Positions 7,037 through 17,800 of a stretch of 24,471 nucleotides of DNA are shown piece after piece. The DNA lies in IMG/VR virus record IMGVR_UViG_3300023176_001198, positions 1 through 24,471 of that record, one strand, 5' to 3'. The DNA comes from a virus. The position numbers and the translations under genes are program-made. A model generated the notes under the pieces. That model had not been told where the DNA came from. It worked only from the letters and a program-made list of their open reading frames with translations, and did not search any database. Numbering within the stretch: the first letter of the stretch is position 1; each line of letters begins with the position of its first letter.

Positions 7037-7183
7037 CAATTACTAGCTAAAAACCTACGTCTATCCACATCTCATTAACCAGTGGAATTGAAATAGACAC
7101 CCCCTTCTTAAACACAAAACCCCACATCGGGACGTTTTCAGAACGCTCCCACCCTCTCCCCTACCTAAAGGAAAAATATATAC
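7037..7183 (+). promoter_or_regulatory. Leader upstream of major capsid gene, with hairpin
   Basis: This 147-base stretch has no gene. It is C-rich on the + strand (runs of CCCCC, CCCC, CTCCCACCCTCTCCCC). A hairpin at 7129-7150 pairs GGGACGTT with AACGCTCCC (8 bp, one bulged C, loop TTCAG). The ribosome site AAAGGA (7168-7172) sits about 11 bases before the capsid ATG. In T7 the strong phi10 promoter and a structured leader occupy this place. I infer a phage-polymerase promoter here but cannot identify its sequence, because no matching copy was found elsewhere in the window. Confidence 0.4.
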
Positions 7184-8245
7184 ATGGCATTCCCTACTGA
7201 TCAGGTTATCTCTCAAGCAGGTCAAATTAACAAAGCTGGCGACTCTCGCGCTCTATTTCTTAAAGAATTCGGCGGTGAAGTCCTTACGCTTTTCAAACAT
7301 TCCCACTTGGCGTTAAACCTGACGCGAGTACGAAATATCTCTTCTGGTAAGTCGGCTCAGTTCCCTATGATTGGTGAAACTGGTGCTAAATACCATAAGC
7401 CAGGTACTTTGATTGAAGCAGACGCTATCGGACACATCGAGCGTACTGTAACGATTGACGATATTGCTATCTCTCCTGTGTTCATCCCAGACATTCAGGA
7501 AGCAATGGCTCACTACGAGTACCGAGGCCAATACGTTGAAAACTGCTCGTTCTCTCTATCTGATCTGGTAGACCGTAACGTATTCCGTATGATTGCTAAG
7601 GCTTCTTTCATTACTGACGCTTCGGCTGCGGCTGCGGCTGGTCTTCAGGTTCTTCCAGAGCAGAAATACACAGCTAACATTCAGTTGGCGGCTGCTGGTG
7701 ATGAACTTGTAGGTAAGAAGCTGGTAGACGCTTTGTTTAAAGCTCGCACAGAGCTACGTAAGGCGAATATCCGTAAGCAAGCTAACGTTGTGTTCTCTCC
7801 AGAGCAGATCGAAGCCTTGACTAACATTGCTCAAGCTGATGCTCCAGCGATTACTTGGTTGAATAAAGACATTGCAGGTTCTACTCAGGACGGTCTTCTA
7901 GGCAACGCAATGGGTAACCTACCAATCTGTCGTATTGCTGGCTTCAACATCTATGAATCTAACAACCTTCCAAACCAAGATGAATCTCTAGGTCTAGTTA
8001 CTGACCCAGAACCATTGTCTGACGTAGCGTTTGGCTCTGGTAATGCCGCAAAATACCGTGGCGATTTCTCTAAGTTGGTTGGTCTTGTATTCGTCGAAGA
8101 CGCTGTAGCTACAACTAAGTTGATGGACTTGACTGTTAAACACGTGGAAGAGCCTCTACGTATCGGTGACACCATCCTAGCTAAGTTGGCTGTAGGCCAC
8201 GACATCTTGCGCTTCGAATGCGCTATCTCAATCTTGGCGGCTTAA
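7184..8245 (+). CDS. Major capsid protein, gp10A-like
   Basis: A 353-residue HK97-fold major capsid protein (T7 gp10A has 345). Clear matches to gp10A are ALFLKEFGGEVLTLF near residue 25, ISSGKSAQFPMIGET, the segment of about 86-118 including TVTIDD and DIQEAMAHYEYR, and the C-terminal DTILAKLAVGHDILR. It assembles the icosahedral shell on the scaffold. The start ATG 7184 follows a purine-rich ribosome site. Codons are biased toward a few choices, as expected for the most abundant virion protein. It stands alone between a leader and a hairpin terminator. I saw no slippery site pointing to a gp10B-like frameshift product. Confidence 0.97.
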   Translation: MAFPTDQVISQAGQINKAGDSRALFLKEFGGEVLTLFKHSHLALNLTRVRNISSGKSAQFPMIGETGAKYHKPGTLIEADAIGHIERTVTIDDIAISPVFIPDIQEAMAHYEYRGQYVENCSFSLSDLVDRNVFRMIAKASFITDASAAAAAGLQVLPEQKYTANIQLAAAGDELVGKKLVDALFKARTELRKANIRKQANVVFSPEQIEALTNIAQADAPAITWLNKDIAGSTQDGLLGNAMGNLPICRIAGFNIYESNNLPNQDESLGLVTDPEPLSDVAFGSGNAAKYRGDFSKLVGLVFVEDAVATTKLMDLTVKHVEEPLRIGDTILAKLAVGHDILRFECAISILAA

Positions 8246-8255
8246 TCCTCAAGAT

Positions 8256-8281
8256 AAGCGCTGGGCTTCGGCTCAGCGTTT
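8256..8281 (+). terminator. Hairpin terminator after capsid gene
   Basis: An 11-bp stem, AAGCGCTGGGC with GCTCAGCGTT(T), contains two G-U pairs and is closed by a UUCG tetraloop (8267-8270). It begins 10 bases after the capsid stop and is followed by TTTCCTCCCT. The place matches T7 terminator T-phi, directly after gene 10, which lowers transcription of later genes relative to capsid. The U-tract is short and interrupted, so termination is probably partial. Confidence 0.75.
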
Positions 8282-8311
8282 CCTCCCTAACTCTAACTAG
8301 GAGTTCATTCA

Positions 8312-8923
8312 TTGAAAATTGAACCAATGACCGAACTTGATGCTATTAACTTAATGCTTGCTGCTATTGGTGAAGCTCCGGTTAACAGTATTGGTACAGG
8401 TCTTTCAGAGTCTCGTTTGGCTCAAATTGAGTTAGAAAACACTTCGAGATTCGTTCAGTCAATCGGCTGGTATTTCAACACTGAAGATAACTATCCCTTA
8501 AGCCCCAACAATAAGGGTTCAATCCAAGTACCACGAAATACCTTAAAGGTTGACCCTCAGAACAGACGCTATGTGGCTCGAAATAACCTGCTTTATGACA
8601 AGGTTAAACGTACAACTGTTTTTGAAGATACAGTCCTAGTGACTCTTGTATTTGGTCACGGCTGGGACGATCTACCGGAGACAGCTAAGAACTACATTAC
8701 AATTCGTGCAGCAAGACGCTTTCAGGATAACAATGTAGGTTCGAATACACTCCACGCCTTCCACGCTAACGATGAAGCAGAAGCAGAGCTGATGCTCAAG
8801 ACTGAGGAGCTGGAGTCAGGTAATTACAACCTCTTCGCTAACCCTCAGTTACAGTCTATGCAGAGCCGTTCACCTAGCAAGACGTATAACCGTGGGACTA
8901 TCACGGAGGGCTTCTTGACTTAA
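8312..8923 (+). CDS. Tail tubular protein A (gatekeeper), gp11-like
   Basis: A 203-residue adaptor (T7 gp11 has 196) that forms the 12-subunit ring under the portal and links head to nozzle. The start is TTG 8312: TAGGAG at 8298-8303 lies 8 bases upstream, while the in-frame ATG at 8327 has no ribosome site. The N-terminus ELDAINLMLAAIGEAPVNSI matches gp11 ([20 protein letters not shown]). SIGWYFNTED and YITIRAARRFQDNN match the helical core, and EEAEAELM-type acidic helices follow. The stop overlaps the next start (TAATG). Confidence 0.95.
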   Translation: MKIEPMTELDAINLMLAAIGEAPVNSIGTGLSESRLAQIELENTSRFVQSIGWYFNTEDNYPLSPNNKGSIQVPRNTLKVDPQNRRYVARNNLLYDKVKRTTVFEDTVLVTLVFGHGWDDLPETAKNYITIRAARRFQDNNVGSNTLHAFHANDEAEAELMLKTEELESGNYNLFANPQLQSMQSRSPSKTYNRGTITEGFLT

Positions 8924-11700
8924 TGCTTATCTCTCAAGATATACCGAACCTAGTCAATGGAGTCTCACAACAAAGCCCTTCCTTAAGACGCCCCGACCAG
9001 TGTGAAGACCAAGTAAACTGTATCAACTCTGTGGTTGAAGGTATGAGCAAAAGACCTCCTACACAGAAAGTCGGTAAGCTTAACCTAGCCAATCCTTACG
9101 ATTCATACTTTGAGTACATCACACGTGATGACCGTGAGTCTTATCTCATGGCTATCTCTGATGGTTCTCTTCAGGTCTTCGATAAGGCTACCTGTTATGA
9201 GTACCCTGTAGAGATTGACGCTCAGCTTAAATACAGAGGCCGTGTCCCTTATCTACATGTAAGTGGTGAATGGTCTAACGAAAGAGCCTTCCAGACTCTA
9301 CCAATCGCTGACACTACGTTGTTACTGAATAAGACCGCTCCGGTTACCAAGGCGTATGACACTCAGAATGACCCTGAGGACGCTGTAACCTCTGATGTTC
9401 GCTATAGACTGGACTTTAGAGGCTTTCAGTACAACAGGTCATACCTAGTCTCTCTACAAAACACTGACGTTAACTCCGTAGGAAACTTCACAGGATACAG
9501 TTACCTTATCAATGGGACTGAATACCGTTACCACTACCAAACGCCTCTAGCTGACGTTATGCGAGGTGTGCTTAACGCTGTGAAACTCCAGTATCCTACA
9601 GCGATTGTCAGTATGTGGGGATATTCTCTCACGGTTTTCATACCGGAAGGTACTAGCGTAGATATTGTGGACAACTCACATGTTCATGGCGTCTATCGTA
9701 AGCGCTGGAGTAGCTGGCGAGGTTCTAGTTACTACAACGTTTACCAGTCGATGAAGACCTCCACTTATGGCCTAAAGTCATACTGGAATACCCCGACCCC
9801 ACCGTCAGACGGTAGGCCAGAACATGAGGCTATTCTCTGGGTTAAAAAGGTAGACTACGCGACTAAGTACACAGTGACAATTAATGGTTCAACTGTGTCG
9901 TATGAAACCGTCGAAGCTACTACAGCCAGAGCCAGAGCCGGTCTTCAGTCAGAGAAGGTCACGGAAGAGCTGAAGAACGTTATCGACCCTATAGCTAATA
10001 TCACAGTTACTCAGAAAGGTAATGTACTCCACTTAACCAGTACCTCAGCAATCAATATCTCCACTTACGATTCGTTAGGCGATACGGCCTTACTTTCATT
10101 CAAACGGGAAGTGAAGACAGAGACAGAGTTACCCAAGAAGAACGTACCGACTGGGTACAAGGTAAACGTCCAAGGTGAATTGACTGAGGAGGACAGCTAC
10201 GGCTACTGGCTAGAGTTTGTATCTAAAGAAAACGATGGTACAGGCGTTTGGGAAGAGACCACTGGTCTTGACCAAATCAATTACCTATCGCTCTCCTCTA
10301 TGCCTAAGCAGGTCAAACGTCTTCAGAAGAGCGAGTACGTGACTGAAGGTAATCCTTATGGAATATACTTCTACATGACTCATGCTCCTTGGGAAGGACG
10401 CTACGTAGGTGACGATGATTCTGCCCCGTGGCCTTCCTTTGTGTCTGACACTGACGAAAACGGATATGTGACCTCCGCTAAACACATTCGGTCTATGGCA
10501 ATTCACCACAACAGATTGCTACTCGCGTCTGATGAAACTATCAATTGCTCCGAGATCGACAACTTCTTTAACTTCTTCCCCAATACTGTAGCTACTCAAA
10601 TGGATAATGACCCTATTGAGATTGCTGTAGACAGTACCGATATTGCAACCATTGAACACATGGTTCCTTCCTCCGGTGAAATGCTTCTGTTCTCTCGTAA
10701 ACACCAGTTTGCGTTAAAGAGCGAAGATGTCTTCACGTCAAACACTGTGTATACCAAACAGATTAATACCAAAGAAGTGAACGTAAATGTTCCTCCTATC
10801 AGTTTGAACAACAGTACCTACTTCATGACACGCTTGGGTAAATTCAATGCGTTACAGGAACTCATGATTCGTGAGAATTCCGACATTCATGACACTCAAG
10901 ACCTCACTCAGCACGTTCCTAATTATATTACTGGAGACATCAAAAAGATGGCTTCAAGTAGTGCCGTTCAGACGGTCTTTATGTTACCTGACAGTGAAGA
11001 AGGAACCCCCTTCAGTTCAACCGTCTATGTATATGATTACCACGTACAGAACCAAACACGTGTTCAATCGGCTCACCAACGCTGGCTCTTCAATACTCCA
11101 GTGATTGATATTGAGGTAGATGAAACAACCTTGTACTTAGTCACCCTACGTGATGAAGGTATAGGAACACCTCAGCCTTACCTTGAGAAAGTTGACCTGA
11201 CGTTCGATGCGTTTGAACAGGTACACGGACACAAGGTTCATCTTGACTGTCTCGAATGGTCTAACACTCCGTGGAATTCTGAAGACCTCCTACCTAACGA
11301 GGAAACCCTGAAGGTAGACGACAGGTATTACAGAGGGTTTAAGTACCCAATGTGGTACACCTTCAGTCCAATCTTCTACCGTGTCCAAGAGAGAGCGCGT
11401 ACAGATGGACGCTTACAGTTGAGACGTATGTTCCTGAACTATAGCGATACCAGTACGTTTGACGTGAACATTGAGACCTTAGGACGTGACCAACGAGATA
11501 TTAAGTTCGAAGGCCGTGTTCTGGGACGTTTAGACAACCTAATCGGTAGAGTTCCGGTGACCTCTGGTACTTATAGTCTACCCATCATGGGACGCTCAAG
11601 CTCGATCAAAACGACCATCTACAACGATGAAGTCTTTGGTTGCAAATTTCAGTCTGCTATCTGGGAAGGTTTCTACAACTCAAGGAACAGACGACAGTAA
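8923..11700 (+). CDS. Tail tubular protein B (nozzle), gp12-like
   Basis: A 925-residue nozzle protein, larger than T7 gp12 (794). Six copies form the conical tail tube that carries DNA and binds the tail fibres. The N-terminus LISQDIPNLVNGVSQQSPSLRRPDQ closely matches gp12 (ISQSIKNLKGGISQQPDILRYPDQ), and EGMSKRPPTQ follows. The C-terminal half has the beta-propeller-type pattern of the family (HHNRLLLASDETINCS, MLLFSRKHQFAL, VYVYDYHVQNQTRVQSAHQRW). The extra length seems to lie in beta-rich, Tyr/Ser/Thr-rich insertions in the first half (about residues 150-420). The start ATG overlaps the previous stop; CGGAGGG lies upstream. Confidence 0.95.
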   Translation: MLISQDIPNLVNGVSQQSPSLRRPDQCEDQVNCINSVVEGMSKRPPTQKVGKLNLANPYDSYFEYITRDDRESYLMAISDGSLQVFDKATCYEYPVEIDAQLKYRGRVPYLHVSGEWSNERAFQTLPIADTTLLLNKTAPVTKAYDTQNDPEDAVTSDVRYRLDFRGFQYNRSYLVSLQNTDVNSVGNFTGYSYLINGTEYRYHYQTPLADVMRGVLNAVKLQYPTAIVSMWGYSLTVFIPEGTSVDIVDNSHVHGVYRKRWSSWRGSSYYNVYQSMKTSTYGLKSYWNTPTPPSDGRPEHEAILWVKKVDYATKYTVTINGSTVSYETVEATTARARAGLQSEKVTEELKNVIDPIANITVTQKGNVLHLTSTSAINISTYDSLGDTALLSFKREVKTETELPKKNVPTGYKVNVQGELTEEDSYGYWLEFVSKENDGTGVWEETTGLDQINYLSLSSMPKQVKRLQKSEYVTEGNPYGIYFYMTHAPWEGRYVGDDDSAPWPSFVSDTDENGYVTSAKHIRSMAIHHNRLLLASDETINCSEIDNFFNFFPNTVATQMDNDPIEIAVDSTDIATIEHMVPSSGEMLLFSRKHQFALKSEDVFTSNTVYTKQINTKEVNVNVPPISLNNSTYFMTRLGKFNALQELMIRENSDIHDTQDLTQHVPNYITGDIKKMASSSAVQTVFMLPDSEEGTPFSSTVYVYDYHVQNQTRVQSAHQRWLFNTPVIDIEVDETTLYLVTLRDEGIGTPQPYLEKVDLTFDAFEQVHGHKVHLDCLEWSNTPWNSEDLLPNEETLKVDDRYYRGFKYPMWYTFSPIFYRVQERARTDGRLQLRRMFLNYSDTSTFDVNIETLGRDQRDIKFEGRVLGRLDNLIGRVPVTSGTYSLPIMGRSSSIKTTIYNDEVFGCKFQSAIWEGFYNSRNRRQ

Positions 11701-12158
11701 TGTTCAAAGTACGTCCTTACCAAAAGGGTGATGAAGTAAGCCTAGCGCCCCGACTGAAGGACATTGATAAAAACGAGATAGACTGGACTTCTGGTCTGTC
11801 TCCCCTCCAAGGCTTGCAACAATCAATTGAAGAAAGTGTAGAGACCGTTACCGCTGAACTCGACGGTAAACCCTGCGTTATGGCTGGGATTGCTCCTAGT
11901 AACGACGATTGGTACGGAATCTGGCTCTTATCTGATGACCGCTTACAAGACTGTAAGTCTGACTTCATGGAAGCCTGTAGCTCTGTCCTTGAACAGTGGA
12001 TGCGTGAATACGCTAAGGTCTACAACTTCGTATCTGTACGTAATGACGTATCCCTACGCTGGCTTCAAAAACTGGGCTTCACCTTAGGTTCAATCGTCGA
12101 AGATTACTGTTCCTCTGGTGAAGACTTTATCGTTATTTCTAAGGAGGTTTCCTTATGA
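11700..12158 (+). CDS. gp13-like internal virion/assembly protein, GNAT-type fold
   Basis: A 152-residue protein starting at ATG 11700, within the TAATG overlap with the nozzle gene; AAGGAAC lies upstream. Position and pattern match T7 gp13: MFKVRPYQKGDEV at the start (gp13 MMTIRPTKSTDF), a central WYGIWLLSDDRL, and VYNFVSVRNDVSLRWLQKLGFTLG near the end (gp13 WNYVWVGNTSHIRFLKTIGAVF). That last pattern, an asparagine-containing strand followed by a helix and a Lys-x-x-Gly-Phe/Ala turn, is typical of GNAT acetyltransferase folds, but the acetyl-CoA-binding Q/R-x-x-G-x-G/A loop is not evident, so catalysis is doubtful. gp13 is needed for assembly of infectious virions. Confidence 0.8.
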   Translation: MFKVRPYQKGDEVSLAPRLKDIDKNEIDWTSGLSPLQGLQQSIEESVETVTAELDGKPCVMAGIAPSNDDWYGIWLLSDDRLQDCKSDFMEACSSVLEQWMREYAKVYNFVSVRNDVSLRWLQKLGFTLGSIVEDYCSSGEDFIVISKEVSL

Positions 12159-12700
12159 GTGCTGCTGCAACTGGAGCCGCTGCTGGAGCTGGCGCTATCT
12201 TCGGAATGGCTACAAGCTACTTCGGGCAAAAGAGCCGTATGAAAGACGCTGATAAGTTCAATAAGGCTATGCGTAACAACGAAGTTACAGGTCTTATGTA
12301 TCAGAACCGAGGTGCGACGACCCAGCAAGCTCAAATGGAAAAGCAAATCGCTGAACAGAAGCTTAGCACCAAGAAAGAAATGATTAAGGCCATTGGAGCA
12401 GCTAAGGCAAGGAACGCTGAACGAGGTGTTTCAGGCTCGTCTGACCGTGTTATTCAAGGTGTGATTGAGGACGGTTCCAGAGCCTTAGCGATTCTCGATG
12501 ATAACTTGAAAGAAAGCCAAGCGACTTACCAACAGACAATCGAAGGTAATCAGTTCACGGCCAAAAGTAAGATCGAAAGTCAGACCCTACAGCCTCGTTT
12601 CTCATGGCTTAATGTAATTAAAGAAGGGATTTCTGGAGCTGCTTCAGGTGCTTCGATAGCTAATGGAATGTCTTCAGCCGCACCTTCAGGAGGAGCATAA
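12155..12700 (+). CDS. Internal virion protein B, gp14-like
   Basis: A 181-residue protein (T7 gp14 has 196). In T7 gp14 is part of the internal core and is ejected to form the outer-membrane part of the DNA ejection channel. It begins with a small-residue hydrophobic stretch (AAATGAAAGAGAIFGMATSYF), followed by a glutamine/lysine-rich helical body (QQAQMEKQIAEQKLSTKK) and the conserved-type AIGAAKARNAERGVSGSSDRVI (gp14: AIGSIRAAIGESMLEGSSMDRI), and ends in a Gly/Ala/Ser-rich tail. Start ATG 12155 overlaps the previous stop (ATGA) with AAGGAGG upstream; its stop overlaps the next start (TAATG). Confidence 0.9.
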   Translation: MSAAATGAAAGAGAIFGMATSYFGQKSRMKDADKFNKAMRNNEVTGLMYQNRGATTQQAQMEKQIAEQKLSTKKEMIKAIGAAKARNAERGVSGSSDRVIQGVIEDGSRALAILDDNLKESQATYQQTIEGNQFTAKSKIESQTLQPRFSWLNVIKEGISGAASGASIANGMSSAAPSGGA

Positions 12701-14865
12701 TGAGTACGATTAAACAACCTCAACGTATTGTAGTAAATGCCCCTAACCAAAGAGACTTAGCTTCTACACCTAAGGCCGCTAACTTTGCCTCTAACACAAG
12801 CCGTATTGATCGTGATGTAAGTGACTTAATGCGTTCTATGGAAAGAGGAGCTAACGTCTACAAGGGTATTAATAATGAAGCTGAGCGAGATCAAGCGAAG
12901 GCTGATAACCTCGATAGAAGGGCTAAAGCAGAAGAGCGTAGACAACAGATAGACGCTGATAAGGCTCAGACTGACGCTTTCAACGAGGAGAAAGACCGCT
13001 TCAAGATCGCAAGGTCTAAACACGAAGCCGCTCTAATGGCTGACTTGGAGTATAACTACATCGGTCAAGAACCTGAACTCGTTATGGAAAAGCTTTACGA
13101 GCATCCAGAGTTCAAGAACATGACTATTGGCCTCTCAGAAGAAAATCGAGACCTAATCCTAGCCCCTTTCATGCAAGATGTTAGTAACAAGTTCTACGAA
13201 GGTTATAACACTGCGAGGGACATTCAGGCCGACGAGGATAACGCTACGTCCTTGAACTACACCCTCTCGCATAGTCAAAGCCTAGAAGAGCTTAAGGAAG
13301 GTATTGATACCCGTAAGCGTCTTTATTTCAGAGATTCATCAGGTACAGACCAAGAGAAAGACCAAGCGTTTAGTCTCCATCTTTATAAACAGGCCGAACA
13401 CTTGTACAAGGCTAGTAAATTTACAACCTTGGAAGAGTTCACCTCTGAGAAGATGAAGAACATTGAGACTCTTAATGCTCTTCTACATGAATACCCCGCT
13501 TACTCTGCTGAAAGTGTCTCTATAAAGGAAGAACTAGAGCGTAAGCTAGAGGCTGATAACGAGAAGTATATCTTTGCTGCTGATAAGAGTGCTTGGCAAG
13601 ACGCAGGTGTATCCCTTCTCTACGATGTGGATGAAGAGTATAACGAAACAAAAGTAGCAGCTTGGTTAATCGAAGGACGTGACTCTGGATACGACACATC
13701 ATTGAAAGATGTTTCTGGTTTAAATCGTAAAATGAAGCAAATGAAGAAAGACCATTATGAGTTCCGTGTCGTAAAGGAAACAATGTCTTATGCTTCTGAA
13801 ACTCAGGCTACCAACAGACAAGAACTAGATGACTTTGCGTCAGACCGTTCATCCTTCTATAAGGATACTTACGGTGTAGACATGAAGGCTGACAATATCA
13901 TAAGAGCTGTAATTGATCAGAAACGCTTTGATCTGGCTGAAGCTACCGAAGCTTTAGAAATGCAGCCTAACGATCCTTCTACAGTTGAACGTCAGTCCCG
14001 ACTTAAGGAAGAATTCTTAAGGCTTGCACCTGACGAAACTCGTATCCAGTTACGTTCAGTCTTCTCAGAGCTTATTACTGATGATCAGATGGAACTAACA
14101 GATCGACAGGATACAGCTCTAAGTTCCTTCCAAGAGGTAGCCCAAGCGTTTGACGGTAAGGTTGAAGACTTGGCTCAAGCCTATTTCCCTGATAACCCAG
14201 AGTTTCAACGTAAGGCTGTACTTTATGATGCCTCGTTGCAAATAACAGGTGATCACCTAGCGTCTCTACGCTTGGCTAATAAAGCCCCCGTAGCAACCGT
14301 GAGTAAGGAAGTCATTACCACTATGGCCGATACCTTAGAACCTCTCATGGCTCAGTACCCAGCCGCTATGCAAGACGACATCATTGATCTAGCTGAAGGT
14401 TTGGTACGCAAGGGCTTTGGTAATCCTGAGGTAGCCGTGAAGTACATCGAGAATGCCCTGAAGGTTAACACCTTTGAGGCTGAAGAACTGGCTGTCTTTG
14501 GTGACTCTGTTGTCCTTTATGGACGCTACGCTAAGCAGACCTACCAGAATACACAGAAAGCTCTCAAAGAGTTTAAAGATTCACAGCCTAAGCATATCTA
14601 TGATGACGCTGGCCGTGATGACGATATGGTCTACTCAATGTTTAGCAAGTTCACCAATGCTCATGCAGAAACCATTAAATCAAGAGTGATTTCTATCAGT
14701 CCTGACGAAGACCTTGAACTAGAAGAACACGTAACCGTTGAAGCCAATCGCTTTGTCCCTGACGAGTACATCATCTATGAGAAAGGTTCCCGCAATCTCC
14801 TAATGAAAGCCACTATTAAAGACATGGTGGATACCCTTAAGACCCTCCGCAAGAAGGAAACCTAA
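12700..14865 (+). CDS. Internal virion protein C, gp15-like
   Basis: A 721-residue protein (T7 gp15 has 747), predicted to be almost entirely helical and highly charged. In T7 gp15 and gp16 form the core stacked on the portal and, after ejection, the periplasmic tunnel. Similarity is mainly in size, helical character and strict position between the gp14-like and gp16-like genes. An N-terminal segment rich in Asp, Lys and Arg (EERRQQIDADKAQTDAFNEE) is followed by repeated helical segments and a basic end (MVDTLKTLRKKET). The start ATG 12700 overlaps the previous stop and has AGGAGG just upstream, the strongest ribosome site in this block. Confidence 0.88.
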   Translation: MSTIKQPQRIVVNAPNQRDLASTPKAANFASNTSRIDRDVSDLMRSMERGANVYKGINNEAERDQAKADNLDRRAKAEERRQQIDADKAQTDAFNEEKDRFKIARSKHEAALMADLEYNYIGQEPELVMEKLYEHPEFKNMTIGLSEENRDLILAPFMQDVSNKFYEGYNTARDIQADEDNATSLNYTLSHSQSLEELKEGIDTRKRLYFRDSSGTDQEKDQAFSLHLYKQAEHLYKASKFTTLEEFTSEKMKNIETLNALLHEYPAYSAESVSIKEELERKLEADNEKYIFAADKSAWQDAGVSLLYDVDEEYNETKVAAWLIEGRDSGYDTSLKDVSGLNRKMKQMKKDHYEFRVVKETMSYASETQATNRQELDDFASDRSSFYKDTYGVDMKADNIIRAVIDQKRFDLAEATEALEMQPNDPSTVERQSRLKEEFLRLAPDETRIQLRSVFSELITDDQMELTDRQDTALSSFQEVAQAFDGKVEDLAQAYFPDNPEFQRKAVLYDASLQITGDHLASLRLANKAPVATVSKEVITTMADTLEPLMAQYPAAMQDDIIDLAEGLVRKGFGNPEVAVKYIENALKVNTFEAEELAVFGDSVVLYGRYAKQTYQNTQKALKEFKDSQPKHIYDDAGRDDDMVYSMFSKFTNAHAETIKSRVISISPDEDLELEEHVTVEANRFVPDEYIIYEKGSRNLLMKATIKDMVDTLKTLRKKET

Positions 14866-17800
14866 TGTCTGTTGAAGATTTTGGGTTAGGGGCTGAACTA
14901 AGGAAGAGACAGGAAGCCGCCCCCAGAAGACAGGAACTTCACGAAAAGTACATGGGGGAAGATGGTAAGGTCTCTTTCGACTCAGCTTCCGACCATTTAG
15001 ACCAATTTGTACAGGTAAATCTCTCTAACTTAATGCGAGATGATAATCCTGACACGGGCTTTGATGTTAACTCAGAAGAAGCCCAAAGTTACTACGCTGG
15101 GTTAACCCCCGACAACATTGAACGATGGAAAGCTGAAGAACCTACCAATGAGACAGACGCTCAATTGATCGCTGAAACATTGATGAATGAACAGCAAACC
15201 TACGCAGAGTTAGGTGAACTTGATGAAAGTCTACCTATGTGGGCTGCTATCTACTCTTCTTTAACAGACCCTATGCTGGCAGTCACCACGGCTGCTACCT
15301 TAGGTACTGGCCTTGCGGCTACCGGAGTATTAACCACAGCAAAAGCTTCGGGAACTGCGTTAAGAGCTAAGAAGTTCCTTGATACTAGTAATATGCGTAA
15401 GTTTGCTACGATAGGTGGTGTTGAAGGAGCTGTAGAAGGTGCTTTGTATGGCTCAGCTAAGGCTGTTGCAAATGACAACTACTCAGCGTCAGACGCAGTG
15501 ACAGACACCTTAATGGGTGGAGCCGCTGGTATCATCTTAGGGGCTGGAGCTGGTCATTTAACTGATGCAAGCTCTCAGGCCGCTAAAGGTTTGGAACGTA
15601 TGGCTGAAGAATCAGTAGAGACTGAAGGTGGTCTAGCTTTACGCTCAGGTACAGATAATGAGTCTGAGGTGAATACCGCTAAGGTATCTGATGACTTCAA
15701 ACCTCACTTCTTGCGCTTAGATAACTTCGCCTCTGGGATGCGCTCTCTTAGCCCTTATCGTAAGACTCTAACTAAAGGTCTATTGACCAATACCATTCGA
15801 AAGAAAGGCCAGAACCAAGGCTCAACCGCTGATCTTGAAGCCTATGCTTACTCACACGGTATCATTGAGAAAGGTAATTCACAGCTTGCCCCTCTGGTAC
15901 ACAAACTGGAGAAAGACCGTGGGCTTAAGCTATGGCATTGGAAAGATAAAGAAGACTTCAGGTCAGGTCTTCAGGATGAAATCTACGATCTAATCAATAA
16001 AGGTGGACGTAGTGAGATTCCTGAGGTCAACCAAATGGCTTCAATCATTCAAGACCGCTTTGAAGAAACCTTGAATCTAGCTAAGCGTAAAGGCGTTAAA
16101 GGCACTGAAGACCTTGAGATAAACCGAGCGTACACCCCTCGTATGCACTCCAGCCAGAAACGATTAGCTATGGAACAAGCACATGGTTCTGATGAAGTAT
16201 TCTCCGCTTATCGTAACGCTATTCTCACTGCTAATCTGGATATGCCTAGAGCTGTAGCTGATGTAATCACACATGGTTACATGAAGAAGCTAGGAGCTGA
16301 TGGTATGGACAACATGGATGACATCTTCGATAACAGCGATAACCTTGAAGAATGGCTCTCTGACATCATAGGACAAGACCAGAAGTTCAACGGTATGTCT
16401 GTCCCTGAGTACAAAGACCTTATGTTTGACTACTTCAAGTTGAGACGTGAGGCTGGTGAATCTGGTAAGAAAGTCGATGCCTTAGACCGTCTGAAGAGTC
16501 GTATGAAGATGGACATCTACGCTTACTCTGATAATGGCTCTGTACGTGTACGTGACATGGTTGATACTAATATCTTCGGTATCTCAGAGAACTACACTCG
16601 AACCTTAGGTGGTAACGCTGCCTTGGCTAAACATGGGCTTGACTCTCCACGCAGAGTTCAGGCTAAGCGTAAACGTATAGCTGCTGAGGTCGAACAAGCT
16701 CTTAAAGGCCAAGGTAAGAGTAAAGGTGACATTGAGAAAATCGTTCAGAAAGAACTAGATTCATTCGACGATCATTTAAGCCTAATCAAAGGCCAGCCAA
16801 TCCACTTTAAGACTATGACCTCAGGTCAGAAACAAGCCGCTAACGCTATGCTGGGACTAAACAATATGTCCATGCTTGGTATGGCTGGTTTAGCTGGTAT
16901 GTCTGAATTCATGGGCGCTGTCTTTCGCGGTGGCCTTATGACTGCTGTGAAGTCAATTCCAATGACCCAGACTAAAGACAGTATCAAGCTATTCGATACC
17001 CTTGAAGGTTTGAACCTAACGTTTGGTAAACAGCACTTCGCTATGTATTTCAACCAGTTTGAAGAGACTGGTGACTATGGGATGCAATCATGGATGCAAC
17101 GCTTTGTACACTACGGGAACAGAGCTACGTCTGTAGCCTCGTTAATGCAAGGTTTTGACTCCTTCGCCCGTAAGTCTACGCTAGGTATTTCCGTGAATAA
17201 GAGCCTAGAGTTAGCCCGAAGCAAGGGTAAGTTACTCTTCACTAAGGAAGAAATGGGTATGGATACCGCTACGTATAAACGAGTGGTTGATAACCTGAAG
17301 TCTTCCGCTAAAGAGAAGAAAACAGGTCTTGGAACAGTAGTCGATGACATTGACTTCTCCTCATGGGAGGCTCAGGACATCGAAGCGTTTACCCTTGGTC
17401 TATACCGCATGAACAACCAACAGACCCTTAGGCTTCTGGCTGGTGAACGTATCTCCTTTGTAGACAGCTCTTGGGGTAAATTCCTGTTCCAATTCCAGAC
17501 CCTCCTACTCTCAGGTATCTATAAAAGCCTTGGTAACAAAGTTGTGAACATGCAAGAGCTACACACATGGACAACCCTTATGGGTGAAGCTGTGGGTGCT
17601 AGTATCTGGTATGGTGCTAGACAGCATATCAAGGCCGCTGGTAAAGAGGACAAGGAACGTAACGAATACCTTCAGGAACACGTTTACGACCCTTCAGCGT
17701 TTGTCCAAGGAGCTATTGGCTACTCTGGTACATTCGGTGGTATTACCTCACTGTGGAACCTCCAGTCCAATATCACGGGACTACCTACCTTTGGACAACG

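Noticed and set aside
8225-8335. Possible frameshift extension of the capsid protein (gp10B-like)
   Set aside because: Another frame stays open past the capsid stop for about 26 codons, but no slippery heptamer precedes the stop and the terminator hairpin lies within the extension.
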